Assembly (NCBI GenBank): GCA_041730495.1
Contig: JBGSBR010000030.1
Location: forward strand, 1 to 9,098
Length of the DNA stretch: 9,098 nt
Source of the DNA: JBGSBR01 sp041730495
Lineage (GTDB): Bacteria > Patescibacteriota > Microgenomatia > UBA1406 > GWC2-37-13
Direction: 5' to 3'
Each line of letters starts with the position of its first letter. The first letter of the stretch is position 1. The notes under the pieces were generated by a model. It was given only the letters and a program-made list of their open reading frames with translations. It searched no databases and had not been told where the DNA came from. Of the stretch, positions 1 to 6,733 are shown in pieces. The translations under genes and the position numbers were made by a program.

Positions 1-68
1 CCTTTACATATGGATCACCATCATCTGTAGATCTTCATCATCACGCTGTCAATTATTTAGCGACCATT
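1..68. other. Left window edge, upstream region or 5' part of gene 1
   Basis: These 68 bases cannot be assigned firmly. The frame of the following gene is open from position 3 to its first ATG at 69, 22 codons without a stop, so the gene may begin outside the window. In frame 1 there is a short stretch ending in TAG at 28-30, which could be the tail of an upstream gene. The segment is rich in ATC/CAT triplets. The A-rich ATAAAAATG-type start context found at other genes here is absent at the ATG at 69. Confidence 0.4.
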
Positions 69-1211
69 ATGGCGAAGTATCCGAACATCGCATTCCCTAA
101 GTGGAAGTACTCCCATGATTGCAGAGCCGCCAACGTCAATTCCAAGACTGTCGGTAAGCGTCTCACCGAGCTCATCAATCAATGCGAGCATCGTATCGCC
201 AACCCAGGAGGATACATCCTCCCGCCTCCTCCGGTACATTATACTATACCAACCGGAGGTCCCTTAATCCCGATTCCATTCCCGACCTCACAGGCGAAGC
301 CGGTGATTGAAAAGACGTACAACGATATTGTCTTCCCGGTTACGCCTATGAACGAGATCTTCAAGTCGCCTACTCCCGTAAAGCAAGTTCATTTCAAACT
401 TATGGAAGAACCTCTTACGCCGATCCAACCACAAGAAGATAAGGACGTTCCTTATGAAGTAACCATAGAAGACTTCATTTACTTTAAGAATTGTAACTGT
501 CTTCTTCATGACGTTACTTTTGAAGAATTTCAAAAGGAATGGCCATGTGTAAGAGATGAGAATAAGGTATCGTCCGGATTTTTCACGTTCGAACGTAATT
601 TAATGAGAGATCATTTTCTCAAGAAACGTGAACCCGAGTGTGTTTCACCAATCGAAGAAGCAGACCCATCTCCCATCCGTATCAATCTGAACGAGCGAGA
701 TCAGATGGCTATGATCGAACCTCCATGTGGATGGCAAGGTGATTTCTTCGGACCTTTATCTTATCCTTGGATATTCGGAGGATTCACTTTGGCCCATTTG
801 ATTTGTGAAATGGATGCCGGATTCCCATTCATCGGTAGATGTTCGGATCAAACCTTGCGTAAAATCCTTTTGGATTTACAGGGGATCTATGAATTGTTCA
901 CGACTCTCATGTCATTACCTGTCGGACCAGATCTAGAGGGTATCGACACAGACTGGACATATTCAAGTGTCTTGTGTAACGTTTCATTATCAGAATTTGA
1001 CGACGGAATTGGTGGAATTGGTGCTCAAGGCTCCATTTTCAATAAGTGTAAAAGACGTATCTTAACCAAAGTCGTAATCGACTTGGACGAACTCATCTCT
1101 GCATTTAGACTTCTCTTAACGAAGTCTTCAATGGTGCGTCTTACTCACGTCGGCTTCACCAACGAAGAGATTCGTGAGCATATTCACCGCGTCCAATCTT
1201 ACCAATTGTAA
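69..1211 (+). CDS. Uncharacterised 380-aa protein with proline-rich N-terminal third (may extend left of window)
   Basis: I do not recognise this protein. From the ATG at 69 it is 380 residues. Residues about 46-128 are rich in proline (for example LPPPP at 51-55) and look like a flexible linker. Residues about 129-190 are acidic and aromatic with a close cysteine pair (C142, C144). Residues 219-256 contain a Gly/Trp/Phe-rich stretch with SYPWIFGGF at 231-239. The C-terminal part (about 262-380) looks alpha-helical. There is no signal peptide and no convincing transmembrane helix. The ATG has A at -3 and G at +4, a good eukaryotic context, but the frame stays open to the left edge, so the start is provisional. 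It is the first of three same-strand genes leading to the replication helicase, which weakly suggests a replication or early role; a virion role is equally possible. Confidence 0.8.
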   Translation: MAKYPNIAFPKWKYSHDCRAANVNSKTVGKRLTELINQCEHRIANPGGYILPPPPVHYTIPTGGPLIPIPFPTSQAKPVIEKTYNDIVFPVTPMNEIFKSPTPVKQVHFKLMEEPLTPIQPQEDKDVPYEVTIEDFIYFKNCNCLLHDVTFEEFQKEWPCVRDENKVSSGFFTFERNLMRDHFLKKREPECVSPIEEADPSPIRINLNERDQMAMIEPPCGWQGDFFGPLSYPWIFGGFTLAHLICEMDAGFPFIGRCSDQTLRKILLDLQGIYELFTTLMSLPVGPDLEGIDTDWTYSSVLCNVSLSEFDDGIGGIGAQGSIFNKCKRRILTKVVIDLDELISAFRLLLTKSSMVRLTHVGFTNEEIREHIHRVQSYQL

Positions 1212-1241
1212 ATTGTTTATTTTTTAATTGTTTTTTCTATT

Positions 1242-1260
1242 AAAAAGAGACCATCTTTTT
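1242..1260 (+). terminator. Hairpin in the gap after the 380-aa gene
   Basis: A perfect 7-bp inverted repeat, AAAAAGA (1242-1248) and TCTTTTT (1254-1260), has a 5-base loop and is followed by more T. It lies in the 53-base gap between the stop at 1211 and the ATG at 1265, which is otherwise very T-rich. It could mark the 3' end of the upstream transcript or lie in the leader of the next gene. A 7-bp A/T-rich stem can arise by chance in such sequence. Confidence 0.35.
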
Positions 1261-1264
1261 TTTC

Positions 1265-1681
1265 ATGTATAAGACAGTTATAATTGGCGACACCGAATAT
1301 GGCATCCCTCGTGATACTCCTAATCAGCTTATTGCTGCTATTCCCGATTTGTCTGGCGCTGTGGGTACTTCTATTCGTATTATTACTCATAATCCAGGCT
1401 ATGAGGATGACGAAATAGTTTTACCACGCCATCCGTGTAGAGATGCTCCACCACCAGTCAACCAAGCAACCATAGATTGGCTGGAAGATGTCATTGAACG
1501 GAATGAAGTGACAGACTTCGACCAGATAGTTGAAGATCATATGGATTCTATTGTCATTGAACGAATTGAAACAGCAACTGATCTTGTTTTATCTGACATT
1601 ATCAGCGATCATATTGATGACATTTTAGATGCTTCTGTCAAGAAGGCAGCCAAAGACGTTTTAGCTGAGTACCTTGAATAA
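1265..1681 (+). CDS. Uncharacterised acidic 138-aa protein
   Basis: I do not recognise this protein. The first 60 residues look like a small beta-rich domain (start MYKTVIIGDTEYGIP), followed by a short Pro-rich hinge (PPPVN near residues 62-66). Residues about 68-138 are strongly acidic and probably alpha-helical, with repeated Ile/Val/Asp patterns such as IISDHIDDILD that could form an amphipathic helix or coiled coil. No transmembrane segment, metal-binding cysteine cluster or enzyme motif is visible. It sits 53 bases after the 380-aa gene and 74 bases before the helicase gene, all on the plus strand, so it may belong to the replication module. An acidic DNA-mimic or a helicase/capsid partner are possible guesses without direct support. 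The upstream context ends in a T-rich run just before ATG, unlike the A-rich starts of its neighbours. Confidence 0.75.
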   Translation: MYKTVIIGDTEYGIPRDTPNQLIAAIPDLSGAVGTSIRIITHNPGYEDDEIVLPRHPCRDAPPPVNQATIDWLEDVIERNEVTDFDQIVEDHMDSIVIERIETATDLVLSDIISDHIDDILDASVKKAAKDVLAEYLE

Positions 1682-1711
1682 GACCATCAAAAATCCATTA
1701 TATCTCTGAAT

Positions 1712-1745
1712 AAACTATAAATTGATTTTTTAATTTTTATAGTTT
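1712..1745 (+). terminator. 10-bp inverted repeat between 138-aa gene and helicase gene
   Basis: AAACTATAAA (1712-1721) and TTTATAGTTT (1736-1745) are exact reverse complements with a 14-base T-rich loop. The hairpin starts 31 bases after the stop at 1681 and ends 10 bases before the helicase ATG. Hairpins at transcript 3' ends are known in mimivirus and its virophages, where they guide polyadenylation; a similar role here is inference. It could instead be part of the helicase promoter. Confidence 0.5.
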
Positions 1746-1749
1746 CCTA

Positions 1750-1758
1750 ATAAAAATG
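1750..1758 (+). promoter_or_regulatory. A-rich initiator overlapping the helicase start codon
   Basis: ATAAAAATG overlaps the helicase ATG at 1756. The same TAAAAATG form is found at the fibre gene (8371-8378) and the penton-like gene (6695-6702, minus strand). It resembles poxvirus late promoters, where an A-rich TAAATG sits on the start codon, but homology is not implied. The TCATTTTA upstream half seen at four virion genes is missing here. Confidence 0.45.
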
Positions 1759-4281
1759 GTTAAGCCGTCTGGTAAGATGGTTAAGTCATACGAAGGCAAG
1801 ACGCCAGAAGAAGTAGCTCTTATCAAGAACAAAGCCGCCTTATTACGTAAAGCAATCGGTAACGCTACCATTGTAGAACAACAGAAAGAAGAAGCGCAAG
1901 AAGAAGTTTATGTTGAAGCCGTAGAAAGACGTGAAGCTAGACTTGATCAAATGCTTGATTACCAATATCGTCAGGAACAGCAGTACCAGTACGCAATAGA
2001 TCAACAGCAGTTTGCTCCCGTTGAAGTTCCCAAGAAGAGAGGTCCTGGAAGACCTAAGAAGAGCGTAGAAACCTTAGAATATGCCAATCCAGCCTTAGAA
2101 GATTATATCACACGATATCTTTATCGGTGTTATCTGAAACCGGATGATAGAAGACCAGCTGTCTTATACTTATCTGAATTAAATGAAAGATCTGCAGCGC
2201 TTAAACATCAAATGTCTATCTTCCTCTATGAATTTCTGAAATCAATGTGTAGCCGAGCAATCCCTGGAGATAATTATCTTCATCTCGCGCTTAAAGACCT
2301 TTATTTCATTGGTAAATATGACGTGTTAGAGAATGGAACCGTTTTCCCTTTAACTGAAACCAGATTCAACGAAGTCATTACAAGTTATATGTTGATGACT
2401 AAGATCATCTGTTTTGACTCCAATCATAAGATATATTTTTGGGTTGGAATGAGATACTTATTCACTTTAATCGATAAACCAGAATATCTCTTAGTCTTCT
2501 TATCTGAGATGGTTCAATTTATTGGTATGCAATTATCTATTATCGATAACACCTTACGTAAGATATTCTCCATGCCTCAAGTCGGTCGTGGTGGTCATGA
2601 CTTCTACGCCAATTATCTTACGCATTTACATCAGAATCTAACTTCCTTTAGAACCTTGACCAAGTCTATTACGCAAACTATGATGAAGAATATCTATACT
2701 TCATTACTTACCTCAGGACAGATCAGATGTCAGGATAATACCATCGAATATTTAAACGAGAAAGGACGTCCGAAATATCTCCCCATGAAAGATAACTACG
2801 TCTATAACTTAACAAGCAAGCAATTTGAAGTGCGTCAGCCTTATCACGCCTTCTTAACTTCATGTGATATGCTTTCAACCCAATTCACCATGGCTGAATT
2901 GAAATGGGCCTTAGATAATTACGACGTAAACGCGAAGAATCTTTTCAAAGACATCATCTCCTCTATCTGTAATGATGATCCTCTCTTAATTAAGAAGATT
3001 AAGTTTATCTTAGGATGTTGCTTAAGCGGAACTCCAGCCAAAGCTCTCATCATCATCTACAGTCGTCACACCAATTCCGGAAAGACGATCCTTTCCAAGA
3101 TTGTCTTTATCTTGTTAGGAAATAAAGCGGAAGCTTTTGATAACGGTCTTGTCATTGATAATGGGAAGAGTACACACGAAACGAACAAAGCTTGCCTCAC
3201 AGGACTTTGGGCTGCGTGTGTAGATGAGCTTCCGCAAGATTACACCTTCAGTAAAGACATTCAGCTCTACACCTCAGGAGCTAAGAACAAGATTGGAGCA
3301 AGAAGAGCTCACATGTCTTACAAGGAATTATCTTTACTTCTTGCTAACATCTTAGTCTTCACCAATTACCCATCCGACGAATCCTTTAGATGTGTGGTAG
3401 TTACTCTTCCGTGTGGCTTCTGTTCTAATCCAGAAAATGGACCATATCCTAAATCTTGGGTCATTAGTAAAGATGCAAATGGTGATTCCGTTTTACTTGA
3501 AGAGCTTCGCAAACCAGGAGTTATTCGGAAGCAAATTCACGACCTGGAGAACCAATTAGAATATAACCATTATGAGAAGTTGATGATGTTAGTCGAGGTC
3601 ATTAAAGCAGCGGAAGAAAGAATCGAAACTCCAGATATGGCTTCGGAACAACTCATTTCAGATACGGTCGTTAGAAGCGGACTTCCTGTCACCATTGAAT
3701 CCTTTTTAGCTGTCTCACCTGACGATGAATACGTGGTTCAAAATACCAAGGTACGTCTCAATCCATATTTAGACGTAGCAGATAATCGAACGAACAAGAA
3801 ATCCTTAGCTACCATCTCCCAATATTACGAATCCTATCGTCAATTCGTTAAACAAAGGTTTGATTGCAGACCCTCATCTAAAGTGGTTGTAACCAGAGTC
3901 TTAAACGATTTAGGATTTATAGAGGATAAGGATCGAACCCGATTCGTTCATTATAACGATCATTCGGTACGTAAGCAGATGGGAATAACTGGCATCATCA
4001 ACTTATTCTATCAACCGTTACTAGATACAGCAGCTATATCAGACGGTATAAACAAGAAAGACGTTCATGAGAAGATTTTCAATTACATCGTCGATTTTAA
4101 TAAACGTATTGAAAGAAAGGAGATTCAAGAAGAAGGACTTTATTACGAACCAACTATCTCATTTATTAAGGATTATATCGAGAGAATTCATCCCGAATAC
4201 ATCAAAGGTAAAGACGGGAAATCAGGTAATCACAATTACTACCATCTCCGAACCATCGATAGCATTTTTAATTCAATCTAA
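1756..4281 (+). CDS. D5-like SF3 replication helicase with AT-hook-like N-terminus
   Basis: This 841-aa protein is the likely replicative helicase. The SF3 ATPase core is clear. Walker A is SRHTNSGKT at 436-444 (K443, T444). Walker B is LWAACVDE with D490 and E491. A B'-like segment, TSGAKNKIGARR, lies at 507-518, and motif C is ILVFTNYPS with N537. Before it, residues about 330-375 (GRPKYLPMKDNYVYNLTSKQF, split here as 337-346 and 347-357) match the pattern of the D5_N region that precedes poxvirus D5/phage P4-type helicases. Residues about 684-750 (YYESYRQF at 690-697, then a GF turn and a GI motif) look like the winged-helix C-terminal part of such proteins. The N-terminus has a Glu/Gln-rich probable coiled coil (about 40-85) followed by an AT-hook-like KKRGPGRPKK at 93-102, suggesting minor-groove DNA binding. 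I see no clear archaeo-eukaryotic primase catalytic motif, so primase activity is not claimed. The start is chosen for its ATAAAAATG context and because the frame needs no upstream extension. Confidence 0.9.
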   Translation: MVKPSGKMVKSYEGKTPEEVALIKNKAALLRKAIGNATIVEQQKEEAQEEVYVEAVERREARLDQMLDYQYRQEQQYQYAIDQQQFAPVEVPKKRGPGRPKKSVETLEYANPALEDYITRYLYRCYLKPDDRRPAVLYLSELNERSAALKHQMSIFLYEFLKSMCSRAIPGDNYLHLALKDLYFIGKYDVLENGTVFPLTETRFNEVITSYMLMTKIICFDSNHKIYFWVGMRYLFTLIDKPEYLLVFLSEMVQFIGMQLSIIDNTLRKIFSMPQVGRGGHDFYANYLTHLHQNLTSFRTLTKSITQTMMKNIYTSLLTSGQIRCQDNTIEYLNEKGRPKYLPMKDNYVYNLTSKQFEVRQPYHAFLTSCDMLSTQFTMAELKWALDNYDVNAKNLFKDIISSICNDDPLLIKKIKFILGCCLSGTPAKALIIIYSRHTNSGKTILSKIVFILLGNKAEAFDNGLVIDNGKSTHETNKACLTGLWAACVDELPQDYTFSKDIQLYTSGAKNKIGARRAHMSYKELSLLLANILVFTNYPSDESFRCVVVTLPCGFCSNPENGPYPKSWVISKDANGDSVLLEELRKPGVIRKQIHDLENQLEYNHYEKLMMLVEVIKAAEERIETPDMASEQLISDTVVRSGLPVTIESFLAVSPDDEYVVQNTKVRLNPYLDVADNRTNKKSLATISQYYESYRQFVKQRFDCRPSSKVVVTRVLNDLGFIEDKDRTRFVHYNDHSVRKQMGITGIINLFYQPLLDTAAISDGINKKDVHEKIFNYIVDFNKRIERKEIQEEGLYYEPTISFIKDYIERIHPEYIKGKDGKSGNHNYYHLRTIDSIFNSI

Positions 4282-4286
4282 AAACG
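4279..4286 (-). terminator. CGTTTTTA at the convergent helicase/capsid gene ends
   Basis: Only five bases separate the helicase stop (4279-4281) from the capsid stop (complement of 4287-4289). Read on the minus strand, the capsid stop TAA is followed at once by CGTTTTTA, the same octamer that follows the penton-like gene stop and lies just after the small membrane gene stop. This suggests a shared 3'-end signal for virion genes. The two transcripts must overlap or end back to back here. Confidence 0.45.
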
Positions 4287-5558
4287 TTACATCAAAGCAT
4301 TCACGAACTCCAGATTGGAACCGTTGGCGTTCAATCGGAGGATCTGGTACATGATCATCAGAGGAATGACACGTCCAGCCACAGCGAACGTCATCTCCAT
4401 GAAGGTCGTATCGACGGTACCAATGTTGTAGTACGACGATAAGAGATCAGCGACCGTGTACTTGGGTCCGAACGGGTAATTCAAACATGTGGTGTACGTG
4501 GAGACGATGGTAGGAGAGGAAACCGTGTTGTACAGATTCATCTCGTACCAATTCGAAATCTGCAACATCTTGATCTGCCCTGCGCCATTGATGGTGTACA
4601 TGGCGTTGGCACCTCCCGGGTGGAATGCCATAGCAGTCGGCATTCCACCCTTAAAAACGGCACGAACGTTGACAGCCGTATCGGTGGTGGCCTGGAACAA
4701 GAAGTAGACGCTCTTTGCCACACCCGTTTGCGCCGACATCATCTTGATATTGGCAGACGTGTTGGCAACCATGGTTTTCTCATTGTCCGAGGTCCAGATC
4801 GGCATCTCCATTCCCACAAAGAAACCATGAGAATGAGAAGTAGAACTTTCGTAGAAGCCGGAATGGGAGTAGAAGTTGAGGTTGTTCATGACAGCCGTGG
4901 TGGTAGCCGAGCCGTTGATGGTGAAGTTCGTGATTGCCCGAGGCTTGAAGTTCACAACCAGCTTTGTCGAAAAACCACCCGTCGGCAAAGCAGGACGTTC
5001 AATGCCAGACAACAAACGAGACATCGGCATCGGCAGTACGATCGTCTGGGCGACGCCGCTGTAGACCGTCTGGTCAGAGGCAGTGGCGAACAAGGCAATA
5101 CGCAGCTCGTTCTTGAGGCGGGAGAAGAAGAAGTGGTAGAGGTAGATGGGATCGATGTAGGGGTAGATGATGGTGCTTCCCTGGATTAATCGGTAGTTGT
5201 AGAACCAGAAGTAGGGTCCAAGAGGAGCGAAGGCGGGAGCAGTACCACCAGTCGGATCAGCGAAAGTCATGGTGAAATCGCAGATGAGTTCTTGCATATG
5301 GTTGAGGTTTTTCCCAATATTCAAGAAGTATTCGGTGTTCCCGTCCGTCGCCCACTGGAAGGTCGGAATGGTGGAGGTAGTCTCCAATCCAATCCAATTT
5401 TGCGCGATTGGTGGATTTTGAAATACAAAGGCGTTACCACTGGCCGGGCTGAAGACATCTTCAACTGTCACACGTCCTAAGGCTTTGATGACTCCGATGA
5501 GATCATCATTGAGAGTACTAAATACTCCATTATCGGTTTGAACTCTTTTTCCGCTCAT
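4287..5558 (-). CDS. MCP: Double-jelly-roll major capsid protein
   Basis: This 423-aa protein has the sequence pattern of DJR major capsid proteins of Varidnaviria, which form the trimeric capsomers of the icosahedral shell. In the first half, residues 116-150 (WFYNYRLIQGSTI, then the helix DPIYLYHFFFSRLKNE) match the place where family members have a beta-strand with IGG and then a D-x-x-x-x-W helix. Residues 172-205 (TIVLPMPMSRLLSG, LPTGGFSTKLVVNF) match the hallmark IPLPFxFSR...LPLxALxYHEVxI segment. In the second half, VAKSVYFLFQ at 280-289 matches the VKELIWVxQ-type strand of the second jelly roll. It has no signal peptide or transmembrane segment. At 423 aa it is compact for a eukaryotic DJR capsid protein. 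The gene is visibly richer in G and C at third positions than the helicase gene, which is consistent with codon choice for high expression. It is divergent from the small membrane protein gene with a symmetrical shared promoter region. Confidence 0.85.
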   Translation of the reverse strand: MSGKRVQTDNGVFSTLNDDLIGVIKALGRVTVEDVFSPASGNAFVFQNPPIAQNWIGLETTSTIPTFQWATDGNTEYFLNIGKNLNHMQELICDFTMTFADPTGGTAPAFAPLGPYFWFYNYRLIQGSTIIYPYIDPIYLYHFFFSRLKNELRIALFATASDQTVYSGVAQTIVLPMPMSRLLSGIERPALPTGGFSTKLVVNFKPRAITNFTINGSATTTAVMNNLNFYSHSGFYESSTSHSHGFFVGMEMPIWTSDNEKTMVANTSANIKMMSAQTGVAKSVYFLFQATTDTAVNVRAVFKGGMPTAMAFHPGGANAMYTINGAGQIKMLQISNWYEMNLYNTVSSPTIVSTYTTCLNYPFGPKYTVADLLSSYYNIGTVDTTFMEMTFAVAGRVIPLMIMYQILRLNANGSNLEFVNALM

Positions 5559-5618
5559 ACGTTTTTATTCTGAGTAAAATGAAACTTCATAAATCATTTT
5601 ATTTGAAATAAAAACGTA
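5558..5618. promoter_or_regulatory. Mirror-image divergent promoter of capsid and small membrane protein genes
   Basis: The 61-base region is a nested inverted repeat centred near 5588. The outer arms are TACGTTTTTATT (5558-5569) and AATAAAAACGTA (5607-5618), exact reverse complements. The inner arms are TAAAATGA (5575-5582) and TCATTTTA (5594-5601), also exact. The 5-base spacers between them are not conserved. Each gene thus reads TCATTTTA-N5-AATAAAAACGTA toward its start; the capsid ATG follows directly (it shares the terminal TA), and the membrane gene ATG lies 14 bases on. A further TCATTTTA lies at 5622-5629. The conserved arms, diverged spacers and fixed spacing argue for two copies of one promoter. 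Confidence 0.7.
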
Positions 5619-5632
5619 CATTCATTTTAATC

Positions 5633-5980
5633 ATGGTAGGCACAATTGATACATCTAGAATCGTTCCCGATTTGGTCTCGGCTGGAGCAGCCATCATCTT
5701 GGACAAAGGCCTTGCGGTCAATATGTCTGAGGTCTGGTTGGCTGCTACGTACGTAGTCAGCAAGATCCTCTACCGCATGTTCTCGGATACCATCATGACT
5801 TGGACCTCTGGAACTGGAGGTGATTACCAAAACGTCATGAAATTTGCGGTTGACATTTTTGTCACGGGTGTCGTCTGGCATTACATTACCGCCTACTTTA
5901 CGACACAATCCATTACGATCCCCAAGGCGATTCTCCTTTCTGGCTTTGCATCTCCGATGGGTATGTTGATCAAGGCGTAA
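5633..5980 (+). CDS. Small multi-pass membrane protein (115 aa)
   Basis: This 115-aa protein is hydrophobic and probably has two or three membrane segments: about 33-50 (VWLAATYVVSKILYRMF), 70-90 (FAVDIFVTGVVWHYITAYF) and 95-113 (a Gly/Ala/Met-rich stretch ending LIKA). The segment before residue 30 is moderately hydrophobic. I do not recognise a family. It lies between the major capsid and penton-like genes, on the opposite strand to both, and shares the mirror-image promoter with the capsid gene. This makes a virion membrane protein or a capsid-assembly membrane factor plausible; many DJR-capsid viruses have an internal membrane. The ATG at 5633 has G at +4 and A at -3. The gene resembles the capsid gene in base composition, being less A/T-rich than the helicase gene. 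Confidence 0.75.
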   Translation: MVGTIDTSRIVPDLVSAGAAIILDKGLAVNMSEVWLAATYVVSKILYRMFSDTIMTWTSGTGGDYQNVMKFAVDIFVTGVVWHYITAYFTTQSITIPKAILLSGFASPMGMLIKA

Positions 5981-5983
5981 GAG

Positions 5984-6001
5984 CGTTTTTAATTAAAAAC
6001 G
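5984..6001. terminator. Perfect 18-bp palindrome between convergent genes
   Basis: CGTTTTTAATTAAAAACG is its own reverse complement. It fills almost the whole gap between the membrane protein stop (5978-5980) and the penton-like gene stop (complement of 6002-6004). Both strands therefore present CGTTTTTA right after or three bases after a stop codon. This placement supports a bidirectional 3'-end or polyadenylation signal, either as a recognised element or as an RNA hairpin. It contains no loop bases, so a hairpin would have to open its central AATT. Confidence 0.65.
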
Positions 6002-6697
6002 TTAACACAAAGGATATAACTCGAATTGAATATAGCCTTGAGCATTATTCATGTTGATCGGAGTTCCCCAAATATCACAAATCTTTAGTTGTAAAGACCC
6101 ATAATCCATCTGTTGTTTGATGTCGAGATCGTAATCATGAGGCTCCCAAAGAATGTACTCACCTGGATTACATGGGACAGGAACTTGAATGGAGCTTGTG
6201 ACACTCTGTCCGGTTTGATTTTCTGAGGTCAAGCCATTCTGGAAAATGAAGTTGATGGTGTCATCACCTCCCAAGTCAGCCGGGTATGGAAATGTAATGG
6301 TTAAGGCTGGTCCGATATCGGCTGACCCAGCACCTAAAAAGTAACGTGCGCGTCTGCTCCAAGATGAGATGTTGAAAGTGGTAGGAGCAGCGAAGGTCAA
6401 AGCGATGATGTTGGTAGAAGAAGAGATAGTACAGGTGACAGCACCAAATAAAGCGGCTAAAGCAACCGGGATAGTAGAAGAATCGAAGTTGCCATTCAAA
6501 GTCGCCGTACCTCCTGACCATAACAACGGTTCATTATTGAAGAGAAACCATTTGAATGGAAGACTGACTGCACGAATGTGAATTCTGTCCCATTTGTTTG
6601 TACCATTTTGCTGACTGAGAGGCCAACTATAAGTAGAACTTGTCTGTTGACCTTCAGTTAATTGTAACTTGAGAATGCTAATAGGATTATTAGACAT
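6002..6697 (-). CDS. Penton-like minor capsid protein
   Basis: This 231-aa protein fits the single-jelly-roll minor capsid (penton) proteins of polintons, polinton-like viruses and virophages, which occupy the five-fold vertices. Visible pattern: AVSLPFKWFLFNNE at 43-56 corresponds to the family's SxxxSWYNIN strand. NFDSSTIPVALAALFG at 70-85 corresponds to the GNYSxxxLxxxL helix region. SSWSRRARYFLGAG at 111-124 corresponds to the segment ending in a conserved LG. The C-terminal YGSLQLKICDIWGTPINMN at 199-217, with a final IQFELYP strand, corresponds to the IxIxDxxGxPI...VxLxL ending. It is preceded on the same strand by the large repeat/transmembrane protein gene, 36 bases upstream, and is probably coexpressed with it. 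The assignment is by pattern only; another jelly-roll virion protein is possible. Confidence 0.72.
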   Translation of the reverse strand: MSNNPISILKLQLTEGQQTSSTYSWPLSQQNGTNKWDRIHIRAVSLPFKWFLFNNEPLLWSGGTATLNGNFDSSTIPVALAALFGAVTCTISSSTNIIALTFAAPTTFNISSWSRRARYFLGAGSADIGPALTITFPYPADLGGDDTINFIFQNGLTSENQTGQSVTSSIQVPVPCNPGEYILWEPHDYDLDIKQQMDYGSLQLKICDIWGTPINMNNAQGYIQFELYPLC

Positions 6698-6712
6698 TTT
6701 TAAGTTATATAT
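6695..6712 (-). promoter_or_regulatory. A-rich initiator and TATA-like stretch before penton-like gene
   Basis: On the minus strand the start reads TAAAAATG (complement of 6695-6702), preceded eight bases upstream of the ATG by ATATATA (6706-6712). The intergenic gap to the upstream same-strand gene is only 36 bases. The TCATTTTA element is absent, so the gene may be read mainly from the upstream promoter at 8321-8344 or from this weaker local signal. Confidence 0.4.
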
Positions 6713-6733
6713 TCTAAGTTAGTATTATTCAAT

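Noticed and set aside
288..533. 81-codon minus-strand frame in the 380-aa gene, and similarly 5627-5908 minus
   Set aside because: Each is a shadow frame inside a longer gene with better context on the other strand.
1717..1727. Mimivirus-like early promoter AAAATTGA
   Set aside because: Only TAAATTGA is present here, one base off, in very A/T-rich sequence and as part of an inverted repeat; not enough to claim the motif.
4067..4354. 95-codon plus-strand frame across the helicase end
   Set aside because: It overlaps the helicase C-terminus in another frame and runs into the antisense of the capsid gene; no start signal or domain.
4620..5189. 189-codon plus-strand open frame inside the capsid gene
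   Set aside because: It is antisense to the well-supported capsid gene, is Arg/His-rich and domain-free as mirror frames are, and lacks the A-rich start context seen at real genes.
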